NCBI GenBank assembly: GCA_018287875.1
Contig: JAGVVL010000002.1
Location: 3,720,001 to 3,784,000, forward strand
DNA: 64,000 nt
Reading direction: 5' to 3'
Source: Nigrospora sphaerica
Taxonomy: Eukaryota > Ascomycota > Sordariomycetes > Amphisphaeriales > Apiosporaceae
A model generated the notes under the pieces. It was not told where the DNA came from and ran no database searches. It saw only the letters and a list, made by a program, of their open reading frames with translations. A program made the position numbers and the translations under genes. Of the stretch, positions 32,585 to 44,471 are shown piece after piece; position 1 is the stretch's first letter, and each line of letters opens with the position of its first letter.

Positions 32585-33298
32585 CGGGCGGTGCGGGTGC
32601 GGGTGCGGTGCCGAAGGGCGGAGGTCGGAAGAGGGAGGGATGTCGTCGGTGCTCGTGCTCTTGAATGACGACCAACGGCATCAATTCCGCCCTCGTTAGC
32701 CGCCCGTGCTTCCAGACTGTCGCAGCTGCGGCGGACAAGAGCCAGCGCGAAAGGGCCCAAAGTCGAGGGCGAACTGGTGGTCGCGTCGGGTCGGATGGGC
32801 CGGATGCGCAGGCGTCAGCGATGCTGTGACTAGGAGGACGAGGGAGAGTCGGTTGCGATGCGTTTTTTGATTTCCTCTGGGCATTCGTTGCGGCGCATTG
32901 GCACGGCGAGGCACGAAAACGAGCCCAAAGGTCATGTACCCCGTCCAGTCCCCGGGTAATGTTCTCTTAGCCTAGGGCCAGGCCTCCAGTACCATCCGTA
33001 GTGCGTACAAGCAGCCTTGTGGATGGATGACGAGAGGTGGATGCTTCAATGGCACCTCGGCCCCTCTTTAATCTACCCATCACCCAAGCACCCGCTCGTG
33101 GTAGTATTTGTGCACACGAGTGCAGGGGCTACCACATCCTCGTCCTCGACGGCTGGTATTGCCTGTCTCGCCTGTTTTCGCCATCGTCGACAGGGTTCAC
33201 TGGCGCCTTGGCCCGTCAAACTCACCGTGGAAACTACCTCGCCCACGGCTGCAGTAGAACCAAACGCAACCCGCGTCGTACTCTGCACCACCCCGAGC
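32585..33298. promoter_or_regulatory. Divergent intergenic region, LCB3 / FabG-like SDR
   Basis: 714 bp between two divergent ATGs; both promoters must lie here. Frames extend from both genes a short way into it but without recognisable sequence. No other gene was seen. Confidence 0.45.
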
Positions 33299-34369
33299 AT
33301 GCCTTCTTCCCTTTCCGGCGCACGCGCCATCGTGACAGGTGGCGGCCGAGGCATAGGGCTGGCCATCGCTAAGCTCTTTGCATCCGAGGGCGCCTCCGTC
33401 TCCCTCGTTGGACGGGACGAGGCTCGCCTCCAGGCCGCGCGAAAGACGCTCGAAACCCTGCCCAACCAGAGCGGCGCCTCGCATCGAACCCATGCATTCG
33501 ATGTCGCTGCCCTTCAGGGCTGGGAGGCCATGCTGGCCGACCTGAAGGCAGTGAGTCCGTGCCTGGCACCATCGTGTTCTTGATCCTCCCGCCGGCACGG
33601 CGGCCCCTCTGACTGACCGACTGACTGTCCTCAGGACAGTATCGACATTCTCGTTAACGCAGCAGGAATTACTCAAAATTCCCTCCTCTCCCGGACCCGA
33701 GCCCAGGATGCCCAGGAAATCGTCAACACGAACTTGATGGGCACCATTTGGGGCTGCCAGACGGTGAGCAAAAGGATGACACGCCAAAGGCATGGTGAGC
33801 ACCATCATGAAACCCACCGTGTCCGCAGCCAAAAACGACTGACCACGGTCCGTCATGTGTAGGTTGCATCGTCAACGTCTCAAGTCTCCTCGCTACGCAT
33901 GCTGGCAGGGGCGCCAGCGTGTACTCTGCATCCAAGGCCGGAATTGTTGGTGTGTTCTCTGTAGCATTGTGCACAACTTGGCCCTATGGGCTCTAAATCT
34001 TTGTCTAACTCGTCTCGTCCAGGACTGACCAGGTCTCTGGCTGGTGAGCTTGGTAGATCCGGTGTTCGAATCAATGCCCTGCTGCCGGGGTATATTCAAA
34101 CCGACATGACAGCGTGTAAGACCGTCCCCTTTGTCCCTTGCCGCTTTTCCGCGGCCCTTTGGAGAGTTGCCCCTCGACGGGAGTAGGAGGAAAACTAATG
34201 TACAATGCTCGCCGTAGCGATGGATGGCAATGGCGAGCTCTCCGCTCGGATCCCTTTGGGGCGTTTGGGCTTGGCCGAAGAGGTGGCCGATGCTGCTGCG
34301 TTTCTCGTTAAGAACCCATATGCACATAACACCGTCCTCAATCTGGACGGTGGCCTCAGCGCAACGTAA
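33299..34369 (+). CDS. 3-oxoacyl-ACP reductase-like SDR (FabG/OAR1 type)
   Basis: NAD(P)H-dependent short-chain reductase resembling FabG/Oar1, which reduces 3-oxoacyl-ACP, in fungi usually in mitochondrial fatty-acid synthesis. Five exons, 33299-33550, 33635-33794, 33863-33949, 34023-34115 and 34218-34369, give 247 aa, a full-length SDR. Motifs: cofactor loop [17 protein letters not shown] in [11 protein letters not shown], catalytic Ser in [11 protein letters not shown], active-site pair in VYSASKAG, and [10 protein letters not shown]. The second donor is at 33795; a competing GTGAGC at 33764 would lose conserved residues. The C-terminus is [13 protein letters not shown]. No clear mitochondrial presequence is visible, so location and substrate remain open. 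Its stop is 39 bp from the UBA2 stop on the other strand. Confidence 0.88.
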
Positions 34370-34408
34370 CGACACCTGCCGTGCCGCTTACCATGCGTAG
34401 CGAGGCGC

Positions 34409-36744
34409 TCAGTCGTCAATGACAATGGCACCGGTGCCAGCCTCCACGTCGACAATGCTGACTTCGGCGTGTTTGATGGCCACGTTGGACGTCTTGGCTT
34501 TCTTGGACGACGGTTCTGCCTCTACTTCGTCGTCTCGAGCCCGCTTGAGGTCTCTGGTAGCGGCATCATCCTCGAGCTCATGCTTGCCATCTGGTTGGCT
34601 CACACCGTTGACCTCGGCAACCGGCTCCTCCTTCTTGGGCTTGCGAGGGATGCTGGGAGATTTGTCCGGCTCCAGGCCCTTGATGGGCTTGTCGGCGAGC
34701 GGTTCCGGCCTACACAATACTGTCAGCATGCAATACGCACGGTGTCTGGGCAGGCGAAGGACCCACGCTTGCTCAATATTCAGGACGACAGTAACAAAAA
34801 CATCGTCGTCCGCCTCGTCAATGATGGTAACGAAGCTGTCTTGCTTGATAGCTGTGAAAATCGTCAGACAATGCACCAGTAGAGTGAACCGCCCGGCCGG
34901 CAAGAGTTCTGGCACTTACCCAGCTCGCTCAGCTTCTTGGGCAGGTTGTCTTCCTCGTCCGGGTCATAAACGACGCCGGCCTCGGTGCTGACGGAGATCT
35001 CCTTGTCGCCGTAGCCGAGCTGTAAACGCACAAAGTCGTCTATCAGGTCCTTCAGTGTGGCTCGCTCAAAGTCGACATAGACGCTGGCCTGGTAGACGCT
35101 GCAAACGGGGCAATCGGGATTCGGGGGCCGCGGTTTGCTTGCGCCCAGCAAGCGTTGGGTCGCAAAGGGCGACAGGTAGATCTGGGAAGGGTCAGCTCCT
35201 TATCCTGGGCGCAAGGAATCTGCCGATGCCATGGGATGCGTACCTCTTTTGCCTGCTCATACTCGCCCTTGAGTACCTTGAACGACTCCAATACGCAGAG
35301 ACCAGCCACGATGGCATTGGTGGTGGCTATGGCGGGAATGATGTTGCCAGCCATCTGCTTGGTATCGAAGCGCGACTTGCGCTCGATGCCAAAGATGACC
35401 GATCGGATGTTGGCGGCCGCCGCTACGAAGTCGAGCGTATCCTCGTCGTCTTTGTCGAAGGCAATGGTGGGGACTTCAACGCCCTCGGCCTTCATGGCCG
35501 CTACGCGTTTGCTCAGCCGGTCCAAGCTGTGGTCGAGCACGGCCAGGTTTTCCTCTAGGGTCCAGGGTTTCTGGTCGTCCTCGAGAAACTTGTCGTCGAT
35601 GGTCGGAGCGTTCGATTTGACTGTGTCGTAGTCCAATGCCTCCGGTTTCTGCCGTGATTTCCACATCTCTTCCATCGATTGTAAACGCTCGATGTCCGTC
35701 TTGAACACTTTGTTAAAAAGCATCCTGGGAAAATCCGCAGTGCCCACCGAGTCTCGTATTTTCCGCAGGGCTTCAGCCTCCTTCTTGAGCTCCTCGATTT
35801 CCTTGGCGTTGTCGGCATCCGAAGTATGGTCGAAAGCGGCCTCATCCTCACTGACGCCGAATATCTCGTTGAGGAGGTAGCTTTTGGCCCACACGATACA
35901 GTGAATGGGCTGGCTCGGTGTGCTCCTGATTGTACACACAGGAAATGATTTGGGTACCTCCTTGGCCGTGCAATCGTAGCATGCCGTGACGCCTTTCTTG
36001 ATGACTTGTACCTGGCCGTTGAACCCTGTGGTGCCGCTTTCAATCAGAGGCACGTCGGCCGCCAAGCACATCTTATTCACATGCCGTCTCGCCTCGAGGT
36101 TGTCCAGCGCATTGAACACCAGCTTGAAGCCGCGAAACCACTTCAGCCCAAAATTGGTCTCTTTGATATTGGCATGGTGCGCTTCGATCTTAACATTCGG
36201 ATTGAACGCTTCGGCCACCTCTTTTGCGACCTGCAGCCTTGTCAGCACGTCGGTTGCGTCGCGACTCGGTTCCATGGTGTCATACCAGGGCCTTGGACTT
36301 CTTGATGTGTTCGTTGCGGAAAAGGAATTGTCGGTTCAGATTGCTAAGGTCGATTGTGTCGAGATCGACCACATGGATCTCGCCGAAGCCCGTGAGGGCA
36401 AGGTTCTTCAGAAGCTCGCATCCGATTCCGCCGGCGCCTACCATAAGGACCTTGGCCTGGGAGACGTGTGTCAGCGCAATGCCCGGCTCGTCCCACATGA
36501 GAAGCTCCATTGCGCGCGTGGGAAAAGATCGGGAGGAGGGCGAGGGCAGGTGTAGAACGGTAGGATAAGGCGGGCGCGACGTTTGCGCGTGCGCTTGCGA
36601 TTGGGGTGCGCAGATGCGACGCGCATGCGGTCAAACAGCACCGCGTTTGCGTGCAGCTGAAGGAAATCGACGTACCTCTTTAACAGCGGCGTTAAGCGGA
36701 AGGCCTAGCGACTGCCGGTTGTAGGCGTCGCGAGGCAGGGCCAT
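34409..36744 (-). CDS. UBA2: SUMO-activating enzyme E1 subunit 2 (Uba2)
   Basis: Catalytic half of the Aos1-Uba2 E1 that adenylates SUMO and passes it to Ubc9. Six exons (36744-36676, 36456-36286, 36230-35244, 35181-34920, 34851-34767, 34709-34409) give 624 aa. The first exon encodes [18 protein letters not shown]. The nucleotide loop is [11 protein letters not shown] (about 29-39), followed by [17 protein letters not shown]. The thioester Cys179 is in [11 protein letters not shown]. The zinc ligands are CYDC (164, 167) and CPVC (433, 436). The ubiquitin-like domain is in exons 4-5, and the tail has a Lys-rich nuclear-type signal (LKRARDD, PSSKKAK) and ends in a SUMO-interaction-like GAIVIDD. 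Length and order are typical. Confidence 0.95.
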
Positions 36745-38448
36745 CGTGATCGACGTGACGGGTTGACCTTGGTATGCAGCTACCTGTTGCCCACTTTCGT
36801 AGCTTGTCACGGGTTGTGTGAATAAGGGCGGTGATGCATAGACGAATCGACAAGACGGCGCAGGAAAGACAGAGGCCGCTGGAAGGTAGAACAATACAAA
36901 GAGGCAGGCAAGCAGGCAGGTAGGCAGGCTGGAGGGCAGGGACGGATGCAGGTATGTATATGTATGGATAGAATCAAGGGCGGGACGGTGGAGGATGGGC
37001 AGGAGCTCTTGCAGTCTCGCGGCCTCGGAGCTGGATACCGTACGTAGATGTACCTGGGCGTCCAATGCTGGCCGGGGAGGTATTAGTATTCCATGTGCAG
37101 GTGGGCAGATCTTGCTTGCGCTGCGCGCCTTTCAGCCTTGACCTCACCAGGCGACAGGTGGATGGGGAGGTAAAGCTGGTGCTAGATACACGCAGGGAGT
37201 GTTTGTAGAGTACCGATGAGACAAAGTAAAAGACCAGGGTAGACGAGAAGTAACTTTTCGCCTCTTCATTCGCTCCTCACCACCATTCTTTCGCGTACCC
37301 GGTACCCCCCTGCCTAGATGCTTTGGCTAGGTGGGGTGCTGGGCATGGCTCTGGAGGGTGTGAACCTAGTAGAGATGGTTCCCCTAGCTACGCGTACGGC
37401 GTTAGAGTGGGTAGGGTACGTAGGTACTGAGGGAGACAGGCGGGCAGGTAGGCGCCGGCTGCTACTGGCCCATCGCGACCTCTTTTGCTACATCTACAAG
37501 TTGTAGCCCCCGCCATCCGTCCACTCACCTGGGGCCGTCTACTGCGTAAGGGCGTTCGTTCACAGCTCCGGCCAAGGTAGAAATTGGTTTCACTACGTCT
37601 TGACGGGCAGGCGGTCATCATCCACACAATCGCTACATAAACGGCAAAACGACGGATGTGATTCTTTGCAGGCCCGTAAACCGGCAGGCTGCAGGCGAAA
37701 ACACGCCCTGCGGACCCGACGATACGACTCTGCTATTCCTGCCGCCTGGGCTCCTCTGGGGATAGATCTTCAGGCGGATGGTGGGGCGGCCCTGGGGGGG
37801 AAGGCGAACCTGATTGCGGCGCGTACGGAGTACCCGTAGGCGGGCTTGTCGGCCTGAAGTACCGCGGGCCGGGTACCGCCTTTATCCTGTCGGGGCCACT
37901 GCCGGCGTTCCAGCCAAGAAATGGATGGACAAGTTTCTACCCCGATTCATCTAGCCCGAGCGAGCTGTTGTTGGCGAAGGAGAACAGGTAGAGAGGGCTA
38001 GAGAGAGAAAAAAAAAGGACGAAGCACTAGAGCTTCTCTCATGTTAGTACGAATCCATCCTCATCCGTACAGGGCCGGGGATTCCCAAGCATAACTCGCA
38101 ATTAGGGGCTTAGACTGGTGACTACCTACGTACCGTAACCAGTATACAGGCCAACTGCCTACCTACGCTACCTACCTCGCCGACGTAGTCATTTAACCAA
38201 CCCTTTTGGCTTGGGTTGAGTTCTCGGGTATCCCTTTGACCTGTCTCCCGTCGTCGCCATTCCACTCCGATCCGAGATAAGGGGGCACAACAACTTTTGC
38301 ATCGGTACTTTCCAGGTCGGGCTCGAATTGGATCACTGTCAGCCCCGTGTCTAAGACACGCCTCAACACGCCCGCAAACCCCTCGTGCCCCCTGCGAAAC
38401 CTGCCATAACCACCTGACCAGGCCCATTCCGGGCAGCCCGCCAAAACT
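36745..38448. promoter_or_regulatory. Divergent intergenic region, UBA2 / QNG1
   Basis: 1.7 kb between two divergent ATGs. It contains GGCAGG/CAGG-rich sequence at about 36900-36945 and TACGTA/TACCTA-rich patches near 37040, 37410-37455 and 38120-38180. No protein-coding or RNA gene was recognised. Confidence 0.4.
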
Positions 38449-39799
38449 ATGTCCGACGACGAGGCCGACCCCGAGCTGCTGGAGCTTCTCCGCCAGCACA
38501 TCTACGGCAGGCCCGACCGGGACCCGGAGCCCGAGACGGGCGTTCTTGAGGGTGCCGAGTATGTCTACGACAACTCGATCGATGTGGCCGTGGACATGCG
38601 CTCCTGCAAGGACGCCGCCGCCATGATCTACTCGCAGATGCAGGCCAAGGAGTTCTCCACGGCGAGCTGGGCCGACCATGAACTTCACCCCAAAGCCAAG
38701 GATGAGGCCACTGTGGCCTTCATCTTCACCATGGACTTGCTCAACTTTTCCTTCTGGTCCCTAAAGCCTGAGGAGGAGAGGTTCGCCATCAGCTACCGCG
38801 ACAAGAAGTGGACCGGCTACTGGAGTCTGGTTGCTGCACTGCAGAGAGCCTTGGACGAGGGTGAGTGCTACTGCTGCCCTGGCCCTGGTGGTCTTGCCTC
38901 ATGTCGTTCCCGCGGCAGCCGGGGCGAGGGACCGGGAGACGATTCCGGCTAACCGGAGCTCGAGGTATCCCCATCACCGACCCGCATTACTGGCAGGACG
39001 AAGAGGAGTGCAACCTTGAGTCCTTACGCCATGTCTTTCGGTCCTGCACTGACGAGGAGATGCCCCTGCTCAAAGCGCGGCTGGGCTGTCTACGAGAAGC
39101 CGGCCAGGTGTTGTACGAAGTAGGTTCCGCTCCGCCTCGAACCCCCTTCGTGGGTTACTCAGCACCAGATCGCAAACCAACGTAAATACCCGTAACCCGC
39201 AGAGGTACTCGTGCAGCGTCACCAATCTCATTGCTTCGGCCAAGGGCTCGGCGGCCGGGCTCGTAAACATACTGGCCCGCGATATCGCCTGTTTCCGGGA
39301 CGAGCACCCGTTTCCCGGCCGCAAGAAGCCCGTCCGACTCCTGAAGCGGGCCCAGATCTTCGTCGCCGACGTCTGGGCTTGCTTCAACGGCGAGAGCTGG
39401 GGCGCCTTCCGGGACATCGACAAGATCACCATGTTTGCCGACTACCGCGTGCCCCAGATTCTGGCGAGTCTGGGCTGCATAGGCTACAGCCCGCCTCTCC
39501 AGGCGCTCATCGCCGAGGGTGCTCTTCTGGAGAGCGGAACGAAATTCGAGATGCAGCTGAGAGGTGAGTTCGCCGTCCCGGCCCCCCTGCAACCACGAGA
39601 GGCTCACTGACATTGGATGCCGGTAGCCTGCAGCATATGGTGCGTGGAACTCATCAGGAGAGAGATTAAGAGGCAGCACCCCGAGGCCGAAGTAAACGCC
39701 ATCTTGATCGACTTCTTTTTGTATGACACCATGAAGCAGCTGGAAGCCGAGGGGAAGGAGACCATGCCTCACCACCGGACAAGGAGTATCTGGTACTAG
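38449..39799 (+). CDS. QNG1: Queuosine 5'-phosphate N-glycosylase/hydrolase (QNG1, DUF2419)
   Basis: Salvage enzyme that releases queuine from queuosine 5'-phosphate for tRNA modification. Four exons, 38449-38860, 38965-39119, 39203-39563 and 39627-39799, give 366 aa. Family-typical segments occur in order: AFIFTMDLLNFSFWSLKPE, GIPITDPHYWQDEEE, LVNILARDIACFRDE, AQIFVADVWACFNGE, DKITMFADYRVPQILASLG, and the C-terminal EVNAILIDFFLYDTMKQLE. Residues 1-60 carry a weakly conserved acidic start (MSDDEADPELLELLRQHIYG). Eukaryotes do not make queuine, so the gene implies salvage from diet or bacteria. The start context is ordinary. It converges with POLD4 at a distance of 390 bp. Confidence 0.92.
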
Positions 39800-40189
39800 A
39801 CCAGCGATCGGATACAGCCTGGGTGGTGTGGAATAGATGGCTTCTGGTTGGATTGCAGCTTGAAGGCTGTTTTGCCGGTCTGTGACTCGCCCTACTGGTG
39901 CAGAAGGGACGAACAGCAATGGCTGGAGTGCATCTCGGATTAATGGTAGCATGAGGAACCTTTGTCAATTTGGCTTCTACCACTAAAACCATCGCATATG
40001 ACCCGTTCTCTGTCGAAAGCAGCCCGCCCCTCATCTCTTCTCGTGATATCGTCATCGAGCAAGTGAAGCAAATACGCCGTAACACCGCAGAGCCGACCTG
40101 CAATGCAAGGACGGCACAGTCCGTAACTGGAGGAACCGCTTCCAGACCCAAGCCTCCCACGCCAACACGGGTGCCTGAAGTGACATCCT
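39800..40189. other. Convergent intergenic region, QNG1 / POLD4
   Basis: 390 bp between two convergent stop codons, containing both 3' UTRs. Nothing else was seen. Confidence 0.4.
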
Positions 40190-40865
40190 TCACGAAGCGC
40201 CGACGGCCGTCGAATTGAGAATCTCGTCTATGTGCGCCATCTCGAGAGCCTGGCCGCTTTTCTGTCTCTCCTTCAAAAGCACCGCCAGCACCTCCGGGGG
40301 CGGTTCGAGGCCAAGGCGGTCGGCGCGCCGCCATCGGTCCACACGCGAGATGCCTATGCATGGCTGTGAGAGGTGTCAGTTTCGCCGTGGTGGTCGTCGC
40401 CGGAGGGATGGGAAGGGGAGCCGGCGCACAGCCGGCACGGAGCACACTCACGCCATACTGAGAGCTGACGTCAAAGTAACGCAGAACCTTCTCGGCCACG
40501 CTCAGGTCCTCTTGGTGAACCCGACGGGCTTTTCGTTCGGCCTCTACCTTGCGCCAGTATTGGTCAATCTGGCGGTCGCTGATCTTGGCGGCCCGCGCCT
40601 CGGCCTCGGACGGGACTGGCTCGGCCTTGACGGGCCGCGCCTTCTCCTCGACCGCGTCGGGCTCGGGGGCAGAGACGTCGTCTTTGGCGTCGGGCTCGTC
40701 CTCGGTGGCCGAGACGACGTGCTTGAGAGGCGAACGTTTGGATGGGGGCGAGCCGATCGTCTTCGCCTTGGGAACCGACTTGGTAACCCGGTTGTTGAAT
40801 GAGAGCGTCGACTGCTTGCCTCGCGACGTGCGAGCGCCGCTCGTACTACGGCGTGTGACAGGCAT
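40190..40865 (-). CDS. cdm1: DNA polymerase delta subunit 4 (POLD4/Cdm1)
   Basis: Small accessory subunit of the replicative DNA polymerase delta. Two exons, 40865-40452 and 40363-40190, with an 88-nt intron, give 195 aa. The N-terminus has a PCNA-interaction-like motif, QSTLSFNN, at residues 18-25. A Lys/Pro/Ser and then acidic linker follows. The conserved part begins at RQIDQYWRKVEAERKARRVH and VAEKVLRYFDVSSQYGP, and the second exon carries ISRVDRWRRADRLGLEPPPE and VLAVLLKERQ, the signature of the family. The C-terminus is AHIDEILNSTAVGAS. Length is usual for Pezizomycotina relative to the shorter human protein. It lies in tandem with SKI8 on the same strand. Confidence 0.93.
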
Positions 40866-41360
40866 GGTGGGTGGCGCAAGAGGGCGCAAAGAGGCAAGTG
40901 GCGTGAGGTTTGGCCTGTATCGCAGAGCAGTCGTAGAGTGTGGACAAAGACGAGCGTCTGTAAATGCCAATGGGTCTGTTCCTTTGCGTGGCCCTTCTTG
41001 GCGACTCACATACCTGAATGGTTTGTACGTGCCTGTGGTTTGTCTACGAAGTGCTTGGGACTCTGCGGTTGCTATGACGTTTTGGGGTACATGCTAGTTA
41101 GGCGGTTGGTTGGACCGGCAACCTATGTGGATGACGCTTTCTGACTCAGATGACCACCTCCCGTGCCAGACACAGGAGAAATAATGCATGATGCAGAACC
41201 GCAAGAATGGTTGGGTTAATTCTTATATTCCTTCATAGGTTCCCGTACAAGGGATTCGCAGTTTTCCCGAGCCATCTCGAAACGCCGCTGCCAATCAATG
41301 GCGATCATGCAATGCAAGTCCAGATCTATCTCCTGCCACTGCTCTGCGTCCCCCGGATGA
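40866..41360. other. Intergenic, POLD4 promoter / SKI8 3' end
   Basis: 495 bp between two minus-strand genes. It holds the POLD4 promoter and leader and the SKI8 3' UTR. No gene-like frame. Confidence 0.4.
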
Positions 41361-42549
41361 TCATGCGGTGCCCGTGGCCTCCCGATAGAACGTCAGGCTT
41401 CTATTTGCGCCTGCTGTGCAAAACATTTCGTTCATGCCCGTCTTGGGCAGCCACTTCACGCTCCAAAGCGCCTTGTCCGTCTCGCTGTGGGTAGCCACAC
41501 ATGCCTTGCGGTCGATGGACCACACCTTGACTTTGCCATCAAAGGCGCCGCTGAGCAAGTACTCGCCGGTGAAGCTCCAGTCGATACTAGTAATCCATGC
41601 GCTGTGGCCGTTCAGCTGGCTGACGTGCTCACCGTGCTTCATGTCGTAGAGTGCGATGCTCATGGCATCTCCTGCGGCAGCCAGCATGCTACCGGCGGGC
41701 GAGAATGCCACGGCCCGAACAGGCTTCACGAGACCTGCGTGGAGTCAGCGTGGGCGCTGCGATTCTGGGTCCTGCCTGGCCCGATGCGGTGTCGGTGTAA
41801 CAAACCTGGGAGCGAGTATTGTATCTTGCCCGTGTCGTTATTGAATACGTAAACGGCGCCGCTCTGGTGGCCCGAAGCAGTAAACTTGCCGTCCGCGCTC
41901 AGGTCGACGCAGAGGCCGAAAGTGCCGCTGCCGGCGCTTCCCGTCTCGTACTCCTGGATCTTCTTGCCGGAATCACCATCGACCTCCCACACGTTGATGC
42001 GTCCGTCGTTGGTGGTCGTGGCGAGGTATGCGCCGTTCTCGCTCAGCGCGACGGCCCAAGCTTCGCCGGCGCTCTTGCCTTTTCCGCCGTTGATCTCGCC
42101 ATGCGCTTCCCAGTCCCCCGAGCCCGAGTCTGAGGCCTTCCAGATCTTGACCTCGCCGCCGAAGCCGGCAGAGGCGGCAATCTTGCCGTTGCGCGACACG
42201 GCAATGTGGTGGCATCCGAGCTTGTGCGCATTCGACAGCGACTGCGCTAACGGGAAACCATCTTGGGCCCTCGAGTGGACATGGATGGTGGAGGAGCCCG
42301 AGGCAGACAGAATGGCCTTGTCGGTCGTGGCGAGAGAGAAAATGTCGGTGATATGGGCTTCCCATAGTCCATCAGCGCCGCACGGCCTTGTAACCGCCGT
42401 CACTGGCAAGACGTGGCAACGGAGGGGCGGGACGAGGGCTCACCGTTGTCCACGGTATGCGTGGTGAGGTATTGCTTAGACTGCACCGGGTGTTAGAGCA
42501 CAGCGAAGCGGCGTCGGTCTGGTTGGGCTTGCAAGGCGAACCCTACCAT
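41361..42549 (-). CDS. SKI8: WD40 protein Ski8 (superkiller complex; Rec14-type)
   Basis: Ski8 is a seven-bladed WD40 scaffold of the Ski complex that feeds mRNA to the exosome; in several fungi the same protein (Rec14) is also needed for meiotic double-strand breaks. Four coding exons, 42549-42547, 42480-42444, 42357-41806 and 41734-41361, give 321 aa. The first exon contributes only the ATG, spliced to SKQYLTTHTVDNAHITDIF, which is the family N-terminus. WD-type blades are visible as AVSRNGKIAASAGFGGEVKIW, ALSENGAYLATTTNDGRINVW, DLSADGKFTASGHQSGAVYVF, AFSPAGSMLAAAGD and GEYLLSGAFDGKVKVWS. It ends MFCTAGANRSLTFYREATG. The minimal start exon rests on family N-terminal conservation plus good splice sites; a different upstream start is possible. 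Confidence 0.9.
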
Positions 42550-43021
42550 GATCACTAGTCTGTCCACCTGGGCTAGTATGTACTCAGATCTGTAAGTTCG
42601 TTACGCAGCTGCAGAGGCGTGTCGTGGGCTCGTGATGTGGAATGGGAGGGTGGATGATGGATGGGAAAGCTTTGGTGGGGTCTACAGGCGTCGATGCAGG
42701 GCGCTTGGCGCGCCGATTGCATCACTCTACTAGGAAAAAAAAAAAGTCGAGCTTGAACATCCACAGCCGCCGACGGCAATGCAGGCCCGGCCAACAGCGG
42801 CTCCAAGCAGCGACAGTACAGCCCGCGGCCGCTCGCTTTGCAATCTTGATAGCGTCATGATACATGACATGGTATATGATTTTGTTACACTTTGCGCCGA
42901 GCCGGACCGGCCCTCCCAGTTGGAGGAGGCAGCTTCGGTCGTCTCTGGCCCCCAACGCCTATCCGATGCAATGTTCCTATGGTTTTCATACGGCAGGGCC
43001 GTCTCGCAACGCGGGTTACGT
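42550..43021. other. Intergenic, SKI8 promoter / bL32m 3' end
   Basis: 472 bp between two minus-strand genes. It includes a run of about ten A at 42735. No gene-like sequence was recognised. Confidence 0.4.
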
Positions 43022-43500
43022 TCACAGGTGATCGTCGGGTTTCTTCTCCGACGTGTTGGGGAACATGCCCTGGATTTCTGGGATGCTGTCAGCGACAAGC
43101 CCGGCGGCGCGCAAGAGCTGGGGCTCGACTCACTGCCCATGCATTGTGGGCACAGCGTGTGCTGCTTCTTGATGCCACCACAGGCGGGGCACTTGTTCAA
43201 GTTCGTCACGTCCTTCAACGCCTTGCCTGCCATCTGTCGGTGGCGCTTCTTCATGTGGGAAGTCTTGCTCTTGGGCACGGCCTTGAGTATGCCCTCCCAG
43301 ATGTCACCCAGGATGCCGGGAATGGTCTGGATGGCGGCGGGGATCGCAACGGCTAATGACGGCCATGATGGAGAAGGCGAGGGCCGGGCATGGGCGAAGA
43401 GGACGGCGGACCGGAATGACGAGGCGAAGGCCGGGCCGGAAATCCGGGGGAGGAGGGAGGAGACGGCCGAGGCGAACCGGAGCTGCTGAAGCGCGGCCAT
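43022..43500 (-). CDS. MRPL32: Mitochondrial large-subunit ribosomal protein bL32m
   Basis: Component of the mitoribosome large subunit; in yeast its maturation by the m-AAA protease licenses ribosome assembly. Two exons, 43500-43134 and 43077-43022, give 140 aa. The N-terminal ~75 residues are a Ser/Ala/Pro/Arg-rich presequence with a hydrophobic AIQTIPGILGDIWEGI stretch. The mature part begins at AVPKSKTSHMKKRHRQMAG, the bL32 signature. The zinc ligands are CPACGGIKKQHTLCPQC. The short second exon supplies GKIQGMFPNTSEKK. Length matches fungal bL32m precursors. It diverges from septin CDC10. Confidence 0.95.
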
Positions 43501-44471
43501 GGCGGGCGGCAGTAACGCGGGTGGGATGTGGGCGCGGAGCGGAGAGAAGGCGCAAATCGCAGGCAGATGGCCCAGAGACGGTCTATGCGTCTCCTCGCAC
43601 TGGCAACTTAGGGCAGGCGGGCAACCAGGTATGCTGCTGGCGGGCTGGGTGAGCGAAAGATGCCGTCAAGGTTTGTCTACCGGGGCCTGGCGACGACAAT
43701 GTGAGGTGCATAACACGACGGCGCCCGTACCCGCTCCCGCTGCTGCTGCTAGGGATGTGGAAGTGGGTTTCCGAGCGTATCGTCGGCAGAAAAGTAGCCC
43801 TGTGCCTGGGGTCGGTCGAGTCGTGCCCAAAAAGTTCCAGTGCAATCAAAGCTTCCGGGCACGATCAGCCGACCCTAGGCCTGCTTGGCCTGTGGTGGTG
43901 GTCCGAACAGCGTCCAACCCCAGACGAGCCTAGCGCACAGACGCCCCTCAGGCCAATCAGAGCCCGCAGTGCCCCTGAACCCCCTATCCCAATCCCGGCA
44001 CGCGTAGCAGAGAGGCCAGCGACAGCCCGACATCTGGCTCCTGACACCTGCCTGACCTGCCCGTTCTCGCGGAAATTATTATTGATTTCCATGCACTCGC
44101 TTGATGCTTGAACAAGGGAAAGAGGCAAGCAAGCAGACGCCAGCCAGCCCATTCGGCCCCCGTCCCCTGATCTACCTGCTACTGTAATCCATAACCGAAT
44201 TACTGACGGACGGCCTGCCCTCCTCCAACTTCACCTGGTTGCCCAAGTCAAGTCCACGTTGGGAGTTGCTTCTTCTGACCTACTGTGTCGTTTCCAGCTT
44301 TTGCTGCCACCGCTGTCCACGCTCTCTCGCATTCACTTCGTGCGCTCGTTTGCCGTACCGGTTAATCTCCTTCCCCCTCCCTCCGGGCGTTTCTTGGAAT
44401 ACCACCCGGCTTGGACCTCATCCTCTACCTCCCCATCCCCCAACACCACACTCACACACGCGTTGCCCACC
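43501..44471. promoter_or_regulatory. Divergent intergenic region, bL32m / CDC10
   Basis: 971 bp separating two divergent starts. The septin-proximal 200 bp are C/T-rich (ctccccatcccccaacacc), typical of a fungal leader. No gene was recognised inside. Confidence 0.45.

Noticed and set aside
33764..33862. Donor GTGAGC at 33764 in the FabG-like SDR
   Set aside because: Using it removes the SKRM helix expected in SDRs and leaves the next exon out of phase; the donor at 33795 keeps both.
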